Source: Leptodactylus fallax (taxonomy: Eukaryota; Chordata; Amphibia; Anura; Leptodactylidae). From it: a stretch of 64,000 nt of DNA. A program made the position numbers and the translations under genes. Below are positions 48,049 to 60,285 of the stretch, one piece after another (the first letter of the stretch is position 1; each line of letters opens with the position of its first letter). The notes under the pieces were generated by a model. It was not told the DNA's origin, searched no databases, and worked only from the letters and a program-made list of their open reading frames with translations. The stretch covers positions 124,001 through 188,000 of the forward strand of contig CAMRHE010000356.1 in assembly GCA_947044405.1 (NCBI GenBank), written 5' to 3'.

Positions 48049-49680
48049 CAGTGCCTTGCGAAAGTATTCGGCCCCCTTGAACTTTTCAACCGTTTGCCAC
48101 ATTTCAGGCTTCAAACATAAAGATATAAAATTTAAATTTTTTGGTGAAGAATCAACAACAAGTGGGACACAATTGTGAAGTGGAACGAAATGTATTGGTT
48201 ATTTTAAACTTTTGTAAAAAATAAAAAACTGAAAAGTGGTGCGTGCAATATTATTCGGCCCCTTTACTTTCAGTGCAGCAAACTCACTCCAGAAGTTCAG
48301 TGAGGATCTCTGAATGATCCAATGTTGTCCGAAATGACTGATGATGATAAATATAATCCACCTGTGTGTAATCAAGTCTCCATATAAATGCACCTGCTCT
48401 GTGATAGTCTCAGGGTTCTGTTTGAAGGGCAGAGAGCATTATGAAGACCAAGGAACACACCAGGCACGTCCGTGATACTGTTGTGGAGAGGTTTAAAGCC
48501 GGATTTGGATACAAAAAGATTTCCCAAACTTTAAACATCCCAAGGAGCACTGTGCAAGCGATCATATTGAAATGGAAGGCGTATTAGACCACTGCAAATC
48601 TACCAAGACCCGGCCGTCCCTCTAAACTTTCATCTCAAACAAGGAGAAGACTCGTCAGAGATGCAGCCAAGAGGCCCATGATCACTCTGGATGAACTGCA
48701 GAGATCTACAGCTGAGGTGGGAGAGTCTGTCCATAGGACAACAATCAGTCGTACACTGCACAAATCTGGCCTTTATGGAAGAGTGGCAAGAAGAAAGCCA
48801 TTTCTCAAAGATATCCATAAAAAGTCTCGTTTAAAGTTTGCCACAAGCCACCTGGGAGACACACCAAACATGTGGAAGAAGGTGCTCTGGTCAGATGAAA
48901 CCAAAATCCAACTTTTTGGCCACAATGCAAAATGATATGTTTGGCGTAAAAGCAACACAGCTCATCACCCTGAACACACCATCCCCACTGTCAAACATGG
49001 TGGTGGCAGCATCATGGTTTTGGCCTGCTTTTCTTCAGCAGGGACAGGGAAGATGGTTAAAATTGATGGGAAGATGGATGGAGCCAAATACAGGACCATT
49101 CTGGAAGAAAACCTGTTGGAGTCTGCAAAAGACCTGAGACTGGGACGGAGATTTATCTTCCAACAAGACAATGATCCCAAACATAAAGCAAAATCTACAA
49201 TGGAATGGTTCACAAATAAACGTATCCAGGTGTTAGAATGGCCAAGTCAAAGTCCAGACCTGAATCCAATCGAGAATCTGTGGAAAGAGCTGAAAACTGC
49301 TGTTCACAAACGCTCTCCATCCAACCTCACTGAGCTCCAGCTGTTTTCCAAGGAAGAACGGGCAAGAATTTCAGTCTCTCGATGTGCAAAACTGATAGAG
49401 ACATACCCCAAGCGACTTGCAGCTGTAATCGCAGCAAAAGGTGGCGCTACAAAGTATTAACTTAAGGGGGCCGAATAATTTGGCATGCCCTACTTGTCAG
49501 TTTTTTATTTTTTACAAAAGTTTAAAATATCCAATAAATTTCGTTCCACTTCATGATTGTGTCCCACTTGTTGTTGATTCTTCACCAAAAAATTTAAATT
49601 TTATATCCTTATGTTTGAAGCCTGAAATGTGGCAAAAGGTTGAAAAGTTCAAGGGGGCCGAATACTTTCGCAAGGCACTG
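48049..49680 (+). mobile_element. Tc1/mariner-like transposon, copy 4
   Basis: A 1632-bp element flanked by TA (48047-48048, 49681-49682). Inverted repeats of 214 bp run 48049-48262 and 49467-49680, starting CAGTGCCTTGCGAAAGTATT, and are highly similar. The transposase frame is complete in length with two stops and no frameshift, so the copy is moderately young. Confidence 0.96.
48441..49460 (+). pseudogene. Tc1-like transposase with two nonsense codons
   Basis: One frame from ATG 48441 to TAA 49458 (339 codons). Stops are TAG at 48585-48587 after the HTH (ILKWKAY) and TGA at 48933-48935 after FGHNAK, the latter fitting a CGA-to-TGA change. Visible blocks are [65 protein letters not shown] and SPDLNPIENLWKELK, with all three catalytic acids intact. 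It ends KGGATKY, a common Tc1-type terminus. Confidence 0.95.
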
Positions 49681-50532
49681 TAGATTCAAGACTATAGCAT
49701 CAAATCTTGTCCATTTAAATCAAGAAAGACTTTCCCGAATCCATAGCTCTAAATATGCAGAATTATACTACGTCCATATGCATATGCCCTTAGGGAACCC
49801 TAGCAACTATGCATGCATTACATTAAAATAAGAAATAGACCAGTCACTTCAAGTGTGTGAAGGATCAATTTCACTAGAATGACTGGTGAGAATCATCGGA
49901 TGCTGCCCTCTAATGGTAATTTATAGAACTCAGAAATACTGTATATACAGACTCTGCTAAGGTTATGTTCCTCCCCCCAATTATACAGTACTGACATATT
50001 CCAGAACTCTGTATACAGAGGGACAGTTATGTCATTATTGTCACAGTCATCATGTGGATATTTGAGATGTTTTTTTTTTTTTATTTACAGTGGCCAGATG
50101 CAACATTATAGTGAACGGACTTTTGATAGATCCCATTCACACATATTGAAGAGTCTTTAGCTCATTTGGACACACCCAGTGTTTGGAGTAGGGTGTCTAG
50201 GGCCTACTAATAAAATTGTACAGCTACCTGCACATATCACTTGACACCCTTTTACAAATTCCTATAACTGTACCAACAAACATTTCTTTCTTCAGTACTG
50301 TAGTTGCTGCTGTCCTTGCCTCAGACTGTTTATGCTGATCTGCTGACTGGCTCTTGCCTTGATCTAGGGTTCTCTTAGCTCTTTGTTCACACAGCAGCAA
50401 GCCTCAGCAGTAGCGAAACTCTGCAAGGTCATTGGTGATTGGAGTCCTGCAGCATCATCGAGGTTATCGTTGTTACTGGTGGACCTGCCTCTACATCTAG
50501 AGGTCATAACAGCCACCAGATGTGTCTATATA

Positions 50533-52179
50533 CAGTCATATGAAAAAGTTTGGGCACCCCTATTAATTTTAATCATTTCTAGTTCTAAATATTTGGGTGT
50601 TTGCAACAGCCATTTCAATTTGATATATCTAATAACTGATCGACACAGTAATATTTCAGGATTGAAATGAGGTTTATTGTACTAATAGAAAATGTGCAAT
50701 ATGCATTAAACCAAAATTTGACCGGTGCAAAAATTTGGGTACCCTTATCATTTTATTGATTTGAATACTCCTAACTACTTTTTACTGACTTACTGAAGCA
50801 CAAAATTGGTTTTGTAACCTCACTGAGCTTTGAACTTCATAGCCAGGTGTATCCAATCATGAGAAAAGGTATTTAAGGTGGCCAATTGCAAGTTGCTCTC
50901 CTATTTGAATCTCCTCTGAAGAGTGGCATCATGGGCTCCTCAAAACAACTCTCAAATGATCTGAAAACAAAGATTGTTCAACATAGTTGTTCAGGGGAAG
51001 GATACAAAAAGTTGTCTCAGAGATTTAACCTGTCAGTTTCCACTGTGAGGAACATAGTAAGGAAATAGAAGACCACAGGGACAGTTCTTGTTAAGCCCAG
51101 AAGTGGCAGGCCAAGAAAAATATCAGAAAGGCAGAGAAGAAGAATGGTGAGAACAGTCAAGGACAATCCACAGACCACCTCCAAAGAGCTGCAGCATCAT
51201 CTTGCTGCAGATGGTGTCACTGTGCATCGGCAACAATACAGCACACTTTGCAAAAGGAGAAGCTGTATGGGAGAGTGATGCGAAAGAAGCCGTTTCTGAA
51301 AGCGCGCCACAAACAGAGTCGCCTGAGGTATGCAAAAGCACATTTGGACAAGCCAGCTTCATTTTGGAAGAAGGTCCTGTAGACTGATGAAACAAAGATT
51401 GAGTTGTTTGGTCATACAAAAAGGCGTTATGCATGGCGTCAAAAAAACACAGCATTCCAAGAAAAACACTTGCTACCCACTGTAAAATTTGGTGGAGGTT
51501 CCATCATGCTTTGGGGCTGTGTGGCCAATGCCGGCACCGGGAATCTTGTTAAAGTTGAGGGTCGCATGGATTCAACTCAGTATCAGCAGATTCTTGAGAA
51601 TAATGTACAAGAACAGTGACGAATTTGAAGTTACACCGGGGATGGATATTTCAGCAAGACAATGATCCAAAACACAGCTCCAAATCTACTCAGGCATTCA
51701 TGCAGAGGAACAATTACAATGTTCTGGAATGGCCATCCCAGTCCCCAGACCTGAATATCATTGAACATCTGTGGGATAATTTGAAGCGGGCTGTCCATGC
51801 TCGGCGACCATCAAACTTAACTGAACTGGAATTGTTTTGTAAAGAGGAATGGTCAAAAATACCTTCATCCAGGATCCAGGAACTGATTAAAAGCTACAGG
51901 AAGCGACTAGAGGCTGTTATTTTTGTAAAAGGAGGATCTACTAAATATTAATGTCACTTTTCTGTTGAGGTGCCCATACTTTTGCATCGGTCAAATTTTG
52001 GTTTAATGCATATTGCACATTTTCTGTTAGTACAATAAACCTCATTTCAATCCTGAAATATTACTGTGTCCATCAGTTATTAGATATATCAAATTGAAAT
52101 GGCTGTTGCAAACACCCAAATATTTAGAACTAAAAATGATTAAGATTAATAGGGGTGCCCAAACTTTTTCATATGACTG
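50533..52179 (+). mobile_element. Tc1/mariner-like transposon, copy 5
   Basis: A 1647-bp element flanked by TA (50531-50532, 52180-52181), with 212-bp inverted repeats 50533-50744 and 51968-52179 starting CAGTCATATGAAAAAGTTTG. It lies inside an older hAT-like element. Its transposase has two stops and two frameshifts, making it the most decayed Tc1-like copy by lesion count, although its ends are well preserved. Confidence 0.96.
50931..51951 (+). pseudogene. Tc1-like transposase, two stops and two frameshifts
   Basis: Starts MGSSKQLSNDLKTKIVQ at 50931 and ends GGSTKY at TAA 51949. Lesions in order: TAG at 51066-51068 after the HTH (LSVSTVRNIVRK), a one-base loss near 51230, a TAG near 51379 in place of the conserved Trp before TDETKIELFG, and a one-base loss near 51611. 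Remaining blocks include [28 protein letters not shown] and SPDLNIIEHLWDNLK, so all three catalytic acids are still recognisable, but in different frames. Confidence 0.94.
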
Positions 52180-54023
52180 TAATAATAAACTGTGAAATAA
52201 TCTACCCAGTTTATTATACCATACTATCTACCATCCTATACTTCCTACCCAACCACCTCCACCCAGCACATATCTAAATTCAGTGTTCACTACCACAGTA
52301 AATTAAACCGTATAATGCCCCCTTGGTGACTCCCACACAATATAATGCTCCCCATTGGCCTTCTTAGTTCCATACAAATAAAAAGATGAATATTTACCAA
52401 GCCTTGTTTCCACCAAGCTCTCTACAGATCTCCAGCTTAATGTAGTAGGCCCGTGCCGAGCCGCAGACAGTACTAGCCACAGTCTGAATGATGGAGTAGG
52501 GAGCTGAAGGCTTCCTTCTCCACTATTGTTTTCAACTCTATCTACGTCATCGGGACGCATATACAATTGACATTGAGACATGCAGCCATCTTGCCACTGG
52601 AGTATTGTAGCACACCACAGTTGGGAGTGGCTGGTGTAGGGACATATCCTATTTACAAAGGAATTGGTAAAATCCAGTTATCAGTTTAGTCATACATTTC
52701 CTTGAAGAATGAAGATTTCTAAGAAAAGATGTTCACATTTTTTATTTCACCAGCAATGCAAGTATTTGCTAAATCAGATATGTCAGAATAGGCAACATGT
52801 CCTCTGCAAGGGTGGGGCCACATGTTGCATAAACGCATGGGAAGAAAATGCTATGTTTTACAGTCCCAGCAAAGTGAATGACATTTTATTTTTTATTGAT
52901 TGATTTTTTTTTCTCACATTGCAGGAAAAAAAATCCATGGAAAAGCAGCATTTTTGAAAAACGCAGTATGATAATTTTACCTGCGAGAACGCTGTGTTTC
53001 CTCATAGACATATATGGGGGAGGCAAAAATACAAAAACAATGGGATAAAGCAGTGCAACCATTTTTGGCATTGTTTTCTGCTGCATTTTCACAGTTTTTT
53101 TTTTTTTCCCACAGTGTTTTAACTGCATTTCACTATATATGGCCTTAGCCTAAAGGAGGAAATCCCAAAAAGATATTTGCCCAAAAACTACACAGTCTAA
53201 GCCTTAAGCCATGTGCAGGATGTCTTTTCCTGACTGAACTGAGCTGACTGCATCATAGTGAGTTATTATCAGTAAACTCCCTAATGGCCAGATCACTACT
53301 GTACTGAGCTGATATAAAGTTGTCATATGGGACTTAAATGCATTATAACTCACTAGGATTCAGTGAGTTCAATTCACACAGACACGATAAGTCACAAGGA
53401 CCAAGTTTCCCATGTTGTGTGAATACAACCTAACATTGATTTCTATAACTAAGATTCTCCAAACCCAACAAAGTCTATAAACTCCTCTGACCGTGCTTGG
53501 AGATTTCTGTTACTTGAAATCGCTGACAAAGATAAATTACATTTTGGACTTACAGACTCCACATATAGGATCAAAAGATCAGTTCTGGCTAGATTCCTCC
53601 TTTAAGGCTTCATGCACATGACCATAGTTTTTACTCTTAACGGATAGCACACTAACGCATTCTTTTCTATGGCTGCAAACACATGACCAAGTTTTATTGG
53701 AAAGCAAGGACAGCATGTGGATGTCATCGATGTGTTGTCCATTCTGCTTTCTGATGGGCCCATACATGTACACTGCCGTTCGCATGTAACTTAAATCCTC
53801 TGCATTCATCCACCTACTTTGGATCATTTTATTATAAGCATATATAGTATGGTTTAGTTCATTGGAGCTATCAACATGTAGTTAAGCCCATTGTCACACA
53901 GATTAGCTCAGTGGTCCATAAAAGTAAATGAATAACCTGACCCTTGAGGCTACACCGTCCATGGACAGTGTAAAGACCGCTGATAGCAATGCAATGTAAT
54001 GTTTTTGTTTCTGATCATTACAG

Positions 54024-54127
54024 ATAGAACAGGTGAGCCAGCTGGCTGTATTCATAGAGGCTGCATTAGACTACCATAGACAATGTACACAGATCATGGA
54101 AGACCTCCACAGCAGATTACACAACAG
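54024..54127 (+). CDS. SH3GL3: SH3GL3 exon 7 (last BAR helix)
   Basis: 104 bases: IEQVSQLAVFIEAALDYHRQ, CTQIMEDLHSRLHN, with a split Arg codon at the 3' end. The acceptor is CTGATCATTACAG and the donor AACAG|GTGAGC. This is the end of the third BAR helix. EQVSQL and ALDYHRQ are typical of endophilin-A. Confidence 0.95.
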
Positions 54128-55195
54128 GTGAGCTGATCTAATGCTTCTGGGGAGAGTGCCGTCTGCTTTGATATACTGTAAGGGTCCAAAACCAAGTCAT
54201 GATCACAACATGCCTATTTGTTCTATCATAAAATGGTGGACATATTAGTTATATGTCACTCATCCATTTAGGCAGATAGGGATCTATGGATCTCCACAAG
54301 ATTGTATCCAACATACTTTACCATTGGACGCAACATATGTATACATATGTATTACAGTATGCAAAAAGCACCACCCCTGATGCAGCAAGTCCCAAAATAG
54401 ACTTTTTTGGGTACAGTGTTTTAATAAATCTTAGCAAGAATGTGTGAGTTGTATTATAATATAGTGAGTAAGGCCATATTCACACATGCAGTTGTTACGG
54501 CATTTGATTTAGTTTTTTCAGTTTGTTTTTGCCAAAGTCAGGAGTAGATCAAAAAGAAAGGAAATGTATAGAGGGAAGTTTTATACATCTACCTTATTTT
54601 GTATCTACTTTTAGGTTAATGCTAAAAAATACTGTATGTAACAAAAGAACAAATAGACTGGAGGGAAGGGAAATCATGGTGCATTTTGCATTTGGGCCAC
54701 ATGGTGGCGACATGTACATGGACCTGTATGAATGCACACCAAGGCCCACATTTTCTAAAATTGTGGTTGTTTCCATTATCTGTCATTCTAAATGAGCTAT
54801 TTAGCATTTAGTATGATTTATGATTCTAGGTATATGGCTAAATTGTCCCAGTGTGCCAAAATTTCATCCACAAGAAAGTTGTGAAATTTTAGACAATTAT
54901 AATTGGCCTAATCTGCCTACTGTTATGCAGCAGTAACGTAGATTTTGGCTTCTTATATTTATTCTAGGCCAAGGACATACGGGGTGAGTTCACTGGCAGC
55001 AAATCTGCTGCAGTGTACAGTAGCAGTGCACTATGAGATGAACTGCAGCGGACCCATCCTCTGTGGTCTTAGCATAAAGGATAGACAAGTCTCTCATTGA
55101 AGTCTGACTACAGGAAATGTCGAGAATATTGGAAAATCTTCTATAAATGAATAAGACACATTAGATAAATGTATCCAAAATGAGATGCACAAAAA

Positions 55196-55930
55196 TGTTG
55201 CTATGCAAATAGGATGTGTCTATTTGCTGCCTACAGATACTATTGAGAGCTACCATGTGACCTCAGAGTTATCAAAGATCTGCCTCCTGTTCTTCTGCCC
55301 TAATTCGTGGTAAGTGGTGCAATGACCTTATAGAAATCTAGACACTGTGGCCCACATTTACTATGTAATGACAGCGATCTGCGCTTGCCGGTGTACTACA
55401 TTTCCAACAGACTTGACTGCCCAGTTACCTCTGTGCATGCTCAACAACTTTTTTTTTTTTTTTTTTTTTTTAACTATGCAAGGTAGTCATCGAAGTAAAA
55501 TCAAAACCTGCTATTGCTGATGCTGCCACCCATGTCTAATACTTATAACAGTGTTTAGTTTGTGTTTCTGCAAAACACCGAAGAGCTAATACTAAAATGG
55601 ACTTTCTAGGACTTTAGACTGTGAAGATGATATCACCAAAGGTGCAGGAAGGTCCTTGTAAAATTGCACTAACTGGTGCTGATAACACTGGGAAAGGTAA
55701 TAGAGGCAAGGTGACCTGACTGTAAGAGAGGGGGGAACTACAGGTATTGTTATGAGAGAGGGATGCTATAGGAAACAAATTGTGTGCGAGATAAAGGAAG
55801 AGCAGGAAGGCATTATGACAGACGGATTAGGGCAGAAGAACAGGACAGAACAAGCAACTCTGAGGTCACATGGTAGCTCTCAATAGTATCTGTAGGCAGC
55901 AAAGAGACACCTCCTGTTTGCACAGCAACC
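55196..55930. repeat. Foldback with ~105-bp inverted arms in intron 7
   Basis: The left arm 55196-55306 (GTTGCTATGCAAATAGG, TGCTGCCTACAGATACTATT, CATGTGACCTCAGAGTT, TTCTTCTGCCCTAAT) is mirrored at 55822-55930. The 500-bp interior contains a ~22-base T run at about 55450. It is probably a DNA-transposon derivative, but no target duplication was recognised. Confidence 0.75.
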
Positions 55931-57153
55931 CATGCAACAGAAAAAACAGGTCACGCTGTGATCATGTGACTTACTGAAAAAGGTAAAAAGCAGGATAAGA
56001 AAAAGTGAGAGGACTATTACCAGAGAGAGGATGGTCCGTTAGAAAATATAATGAGTAAAAAAAATAAATAAATCACTGTCTGTCTAAGTGCATAAAAGTC
56101 TGCCATGTCTTGCCTGAGCAATGCTTTAGTCTCTGTCTGTATGCTGAGCAATGTTCCAGTTTGTTCCTTGACTTGCTGTTTGGATTCATGCTGTCCTTCC
56201 GTCTATATGTCTGAGCAATGTTTCAGTTACTGTCTGGATGCCGGAGACGTGTCCTAGTTTTTTGTTATGTATTCCTGTCTGGATGTGCATGTTTCGCTGC
56301 CATGAATCGTGTCCTTCTGCTATATATTCCTTTGTGGACGTTTGTCCTTCCATCATGTATACATCTCTGCTATCTGTCTTGGCCTTTGGTCCTTTAGCCT
56401 TCGGCTATATATGTTTGGGCTCTAGGCCTTCCGCCATGTTTACATTTCTGCTACCTGTCTTGGCCTCTGGGCCTTCTGCCTTGTATACCGTATATCTGCT
56501 ACCTGTCCTGATGTCCTGACTTGGATTCCTGTGCATGTTTGGTCTCTGTATGTCCCGGGTTGTTCTTCATTCAGTACCTGTTACCAGTCCAGTGCACTTA
56601 TTCTCTGTGCAATTTTGCTGTCTGCTCTAATTTTAGTCTATATTCACACTATGCATTTGCCTGATTCTTTTGTGTGCTGAACCATAGTCTCTGACATGCC
56701 TTGTCAGCTGTCACAACATCAGGACCACTTCAAGAGCGACTAACCTTGTGGCCTCCCTGTAATAAAGTCCAGATCCCCAGACGAGAGTTAAAGGGTAAAT
56801 GCCATGGGACCACTTAGACAACTCCCTTAGGGGTGACCCAGTAGGTCCACAATCTGCTGTATGTTACAGTATAGTAATATGTACTGAGTGCTACTATCCT
56901 GATACCTTTTTAAGTCACCCTATTTAATTTATCTAGGGAAAAATATTGTCTTAATAGGCGACACAAAGCCTCCATATAAAATGTGAGGCACATAGATTTT
57001 CTGCAGTACAATGTTATATCACTGGGGCACCCCAATCACTAGCCCAGGGGTATACGCTAAATATGTGCTCCATATGTCTATGAGAGGTACAGACAAAGCC
57101 AAGAGAGAGTGCGTCAAGAATGTTATCTGAAAACTTGCACCTTCTGTTCTCAG

Positions 57154-57278
57154 AATGAATTCTGCATCCAGTCGCCCTAAAAGGGAGCACCACGCGAGAT
57201 CAATAATGTCAGTACTAGAGGCAGATGAAAGGCTACAACACAATGGGATCTCCAGCAGTTCTACCATCAAGTTATCAG
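57154..57278 (+). CDS. SH3GL3: SH3GL3 exon 8 (variable linker)
   Basis: 125 bases joining BAR and SH3 domains: MNSASSRPKREHHARSIMSV, LEADERLQHNGISSSSTIKL, then S and a split Gly. The acceptor is CTTCTGTTCTCAG. The linker is Ser-rich and poorly conserved, as expected, but keeps the SASSRPKRE start of endophilin linkers. Two in-frame donors lie six bases apart: TCAG|GTACAG (end 57278, used here) and ACAG|GTGACC (end 57284), which would add two residues. Confidence 0.88.
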
Positions 57279-57554
57279 GTACAGGTGACCTTATTTTTAA
57301 ATAACTATGCATTGTGATGTTCCTCTGCTATTCCTCCTAGAAATTTATGAGCAAATTGGCAGCTGGGTGTTACCAGTTGGAGGTGTGTGTCTACATATTC
57401 TGACACTTTCCATTCAGAGCTGACTGTGTAACACTTGGCTGTCTATTTATTCACACTTTTCAAGGAGGAATAATAGAGGAAAGGTGCACGGTGGAATTCA
57501 CAAAGTGCGTTTTTTTAACTAAGGAACTTTAATTGCAGTAATGAGCAGCACATG

Positions 57555-57713
57555 TTAAAGGGATTTAAAAAAAAAAAAAAATGGCTACTTTCGTCATGGC
57601 AATGCTACAGCTCAGCCCCATTCTAATGAATGGACTGAGCTCCAATGGACGTGATGGCACTTCCTGAGTAGAAGAAAGGAGCCATGTATTTTAATCCTGA
57701 ATAATCCCTTTAA
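57555..57713. mobile_element. Short piggyBac-like MITE (159 bp)
   Basis: TTAAAGGGATTTAAAA at the left and TGAATAATCCCTTTAA at the right, each ending in TTAA. Inside, CTCAGCCCCATTC and GAATGGACTGAG form a small palindrome. In intron 8. Confidence 0.65.
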
Positions 57714-58960
57714 GTCTTTTCTAGGTGATGACACACTATGGGCAGATTTATTTAAGTTTTGAAGTTTTAGTTGCAAATGCAAATGTAGACTAGACAGTCC
57801 TAAACTGCGCCAGATTTATCAAAGCGTCTGATGCTGTTTGATAAATTTGGTCTTTTGTTATACGGTCTATTGTTAGGCCATGCTTCTTTTTCGTACAATT
57901 TGTAAAGGGGCCTAAAACACTTAGTAAATGTGGCGCACAGCATTTTTAATGGATGTTACACAGACATCAATTCATTTTACATTCGTTAAAAACGGATCTA
58001 TTGATTTCTATTGGGTCTGTGTGTCCATGAAAACAGACAAAAATAGAGCATGTCAGTTTTTTTGACGACTGTGAAAAACGGACATCTGAATAGATACATT
58101 GAAATCAGTGTGTGTCAAAACAGCTGTCACACATGACAGTTTTACACTTTTGTGTGAATAAGGTCTTACGTAGAAATAAAAGACCGATGCCTGGGGACAA
58201 GACGTAGTTATCCCCAGCTATGTCACATCCCAGGTACACTTGGGCAGATTTGAAGACTGACATTTTGTATGCCAGTCTTAAAAAAAAAAAAAAAAAAAAC
58301 CCCGACAGGTGCAAGGCACACAGGAACTGGCATAGATTTCCAGCATAACTCAGACCAGAAAACTGGAAATCTTTCCATTATACTTTACCTCTGTGTATTT
58401 TCCAATCCTGTTTTATCTCACAATCTCTGACAATCACATGTGAGGCTGAGTTTATACAAAGCTTATTTGCTGAAGAACTGCATGCAGTTTTTAATAGTAG
58501 TAATGCACGTTACTATGCATTTCACCTCTAGTTTACTGAGTATAGTTCTTCAATAAAAGGAAAAAGCACCATGTAAACCCAGGCTACTAAAAGATAACCT
58601 AGGATTATTTCATGGGGAATTATTTACTAAAATAGATGTGGTGACAGGTCCTCGCTAAGGCTCCGGCTCCATGTAGTGAAATGCAACCAAAAATAAAAAA
58701 ATGTATTTTTGTAGAGTTTTCCTTTGCAGACTTTCTTCCCTTATTATACCTATACAGAAAGCGCCAGCATTTCCGCAGGTATAATTGACATGAAGATTTT
58801 TTTTTCTTGTGTTAATGTGTGGATGGGATTAGCCAGAATCTCATTCACTTCGCAGGTACTGTAAAACGCAGCTTTTTCTCATCAACATGGAGCTTCAGTC
58901 TAAAGATAACTTTTTCCTTAACCACATGGTTATTATGAATCAAAAAGCGGTGCATGTGTT

Positions 58961-59448
58961 CAGTGTCAGACTGGTGTACCTAGGACCTACCAGTAAATTT
59001 CATTCTGTGGGCCCACTGTACAGCTACATGGAACTATTACCTGACACTTGTTCACAAATTCCTAAGATGTCACCAACATAAATGTATTCAGTAGTAGCTT
59101 GCTGCCTAGCTCTTGCCTCTGGTATCCTGCTGCCTGGTTCTTGTCTAGAACTAGGACCCTTTTAGATTATTGTTGATTGGGGACCCGGCTCTGTGATTAA
59201 GATGGGGCCCATGAACAAAGGATACTGTTTGGCCTCTGCACCAAAACATCATCTCAGCTGCCCGGTGTGTCTACAGTATATAACAAATAAACAGGGTAGT
59301 TTCTTAAATAGACCCAGTATATTATACGAACATATAGCCAGGTTGCTAATGCTGTATGACGAGTATCTATATGAAGTACAGTAAATGTAGTTGTTTGGGT
59401 GAGCTAAGGGCCCACCAGGTGATTAACCTATGAGCCACTCTAAGCTTG
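58961..59448. mobile_element. hAT-like element in intron 8 (uninterrupted relative of 50177-52260)
   Basis: Starts CAGTGTCAGACTGG; the inward-read right end CAAGCTTAGAGTGG is a weak inverted match. Flanking 8-mers CATGTGTT and CGTGTGTC agree at 6 of 8 positions. It lacks the Tc1 insertion present in the copy at 50177, so it serves as an empty-site comparison. Confidence 0.6.
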
Positions 59449-59567
59449 CGTGTGTCACAAATAGTATAGATAGTTTTTTTTTTTTTTAATGCAAAATAAG
59501 TACTTAATACTCATCCTTTAGCCCTAGGTTAATGACAGTCCTCTCATGACATGGTTTGTATTCCCAG

Positions 59568-59773
59568 GTTCTACCGTGAATTTGGATCAGCCTTGCTGCA
59601 GAGCACTTTATGACTTCGACCCTGAAAACGAAGGTGAACTTGGCTTCAAAGAAGGAGACATCATCACCTTAACCAACCAAATTGATGAGAACTGGTTTGA
59701 AGGCATGGTCAATGGGGAATCTGGTTTCTTTCCAATTAACTATGTGGACGTTGTGGTTCCCCTTCCACAGTGA
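59568..59773 (+). CDS. SH3GL3: SH3GL3 exon 9 (SH3 domain and stop)
   Basis: 206 bases ending in TGA at 59771. It reads [72 protein letters not shown], the acidic RT loop, the conserved NW and the GFFPINYV strand form a complete SH3 domain, the site that binds proline-rich regions of dynamin and synaptojanin. The acceptor is TTTGTATTCCCAG. The C-terminal VPLPQ matches endophilin-A3. Confidence 0.97.
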
Positions 59774-60285
59774 ATATCACACTAACACTTTGGAGACAAT
59801 TTCACCATTTACAAATAGACTCTTAAAACCTTCTGGATGTGGCATTCTGTGAACGCCTTGCTACTTGAGTGACTCCAATTTTATTGTGTCATCTCTTGTA
59901 TATGTATTTATTTTGTATCAATTTTTATTTTTATGAAAACATTGACACTGTTACAAGGTTGTGCAAAAAAAAAGATTCTATTTTGTCATTGTATGGAGAT
60001 TGTTTCATTATGTTTTGTACGTGAGACTTGTTGCATGTATGTTGACTATTTTTCTTTTTCCTAAATCTTTTTTTAAAGTATTTTAAACATGAGCAAGTCT
60101 GGAGGGGTTGGACTTATTTTCTTTATGAAAGTTAGAAAACACAAGTTCTTAAATGTGAATATTCTAATATATGTTGCACAATTCAGCATTAGAAACCTGT
60201 GTTAAGTTTGTGTTACTTTGTCTTACTATAAACTGCTATGTCAATACGACCAAATCTAATAAATATATTAGGCAACTAGAAAAAT
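59774..60285 (+). other. SH3GL3: SH3GL3 3' UTR with poly(A) signal
   Basis: AT-rich sequence after the stop codon with T-runs. AATAAA at 60258-60263 (inside TCTAATAAATAT) is the best polyadenylation signal. The exact cleavage site is not visible; the end given is about 20 bases beyond the signal. Confidence 0.6.

Larger units (their letters stand above)
50177..52260. mobile_element. hAT-like element split by Tc1 copy 5
   Basis: 50177-50532 starts CAGTGTTTGGAGTAGGGTGT, and with 52180-52260 it parallels 58961-59448: shared phrases include ACAGCTACCTG/ACAGCTACATG, TTGACACCCTTTTACAAATT versus CTGACACTTGTTCACAAATT, GTGTCTATA versus GTGTCTACAG, and CCCAGTTTATTATACCAT versus CCCAGTATATTATACGAA. The Tc1 element sits between the last two. 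The right end is not clear, so the end coordinate is approximate. Confidence 0.6.
35530..60285 (+). other. SH3GL3: SH3GL3 gene, exons 2-9 (endophilin-A3)
   Basis: Endophilin-A proteins bend membranes with an N-BAR domain and recruit dynamin and synaptojanin through an SH3 domain during clathrin-mediated and fast endocytosis. Eight exons give 1014 coding bases (337 residues plus stop). Every junction is GT-AG and phase-consistent. Paralogue choice rests on A3-type wording such as [38 protein letters not shown] and an EKISGAEGTKL start, rather than the A1 and A2 versions. Introns are 824, 385, 1418, 804, 14484, 3026 and 2289 bp. The exon for the amphipathic helix 0 is missing from this window. 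Confidence 0.93.

Noticed and set aside
59546..59773. An independent 75-aa SH3 protein starting at 59546
   Set aside because: The first residues are intronic; a consensus CCCAG acceptor precedes 59568 and the remaining frame is SH3GL3 exon 9.
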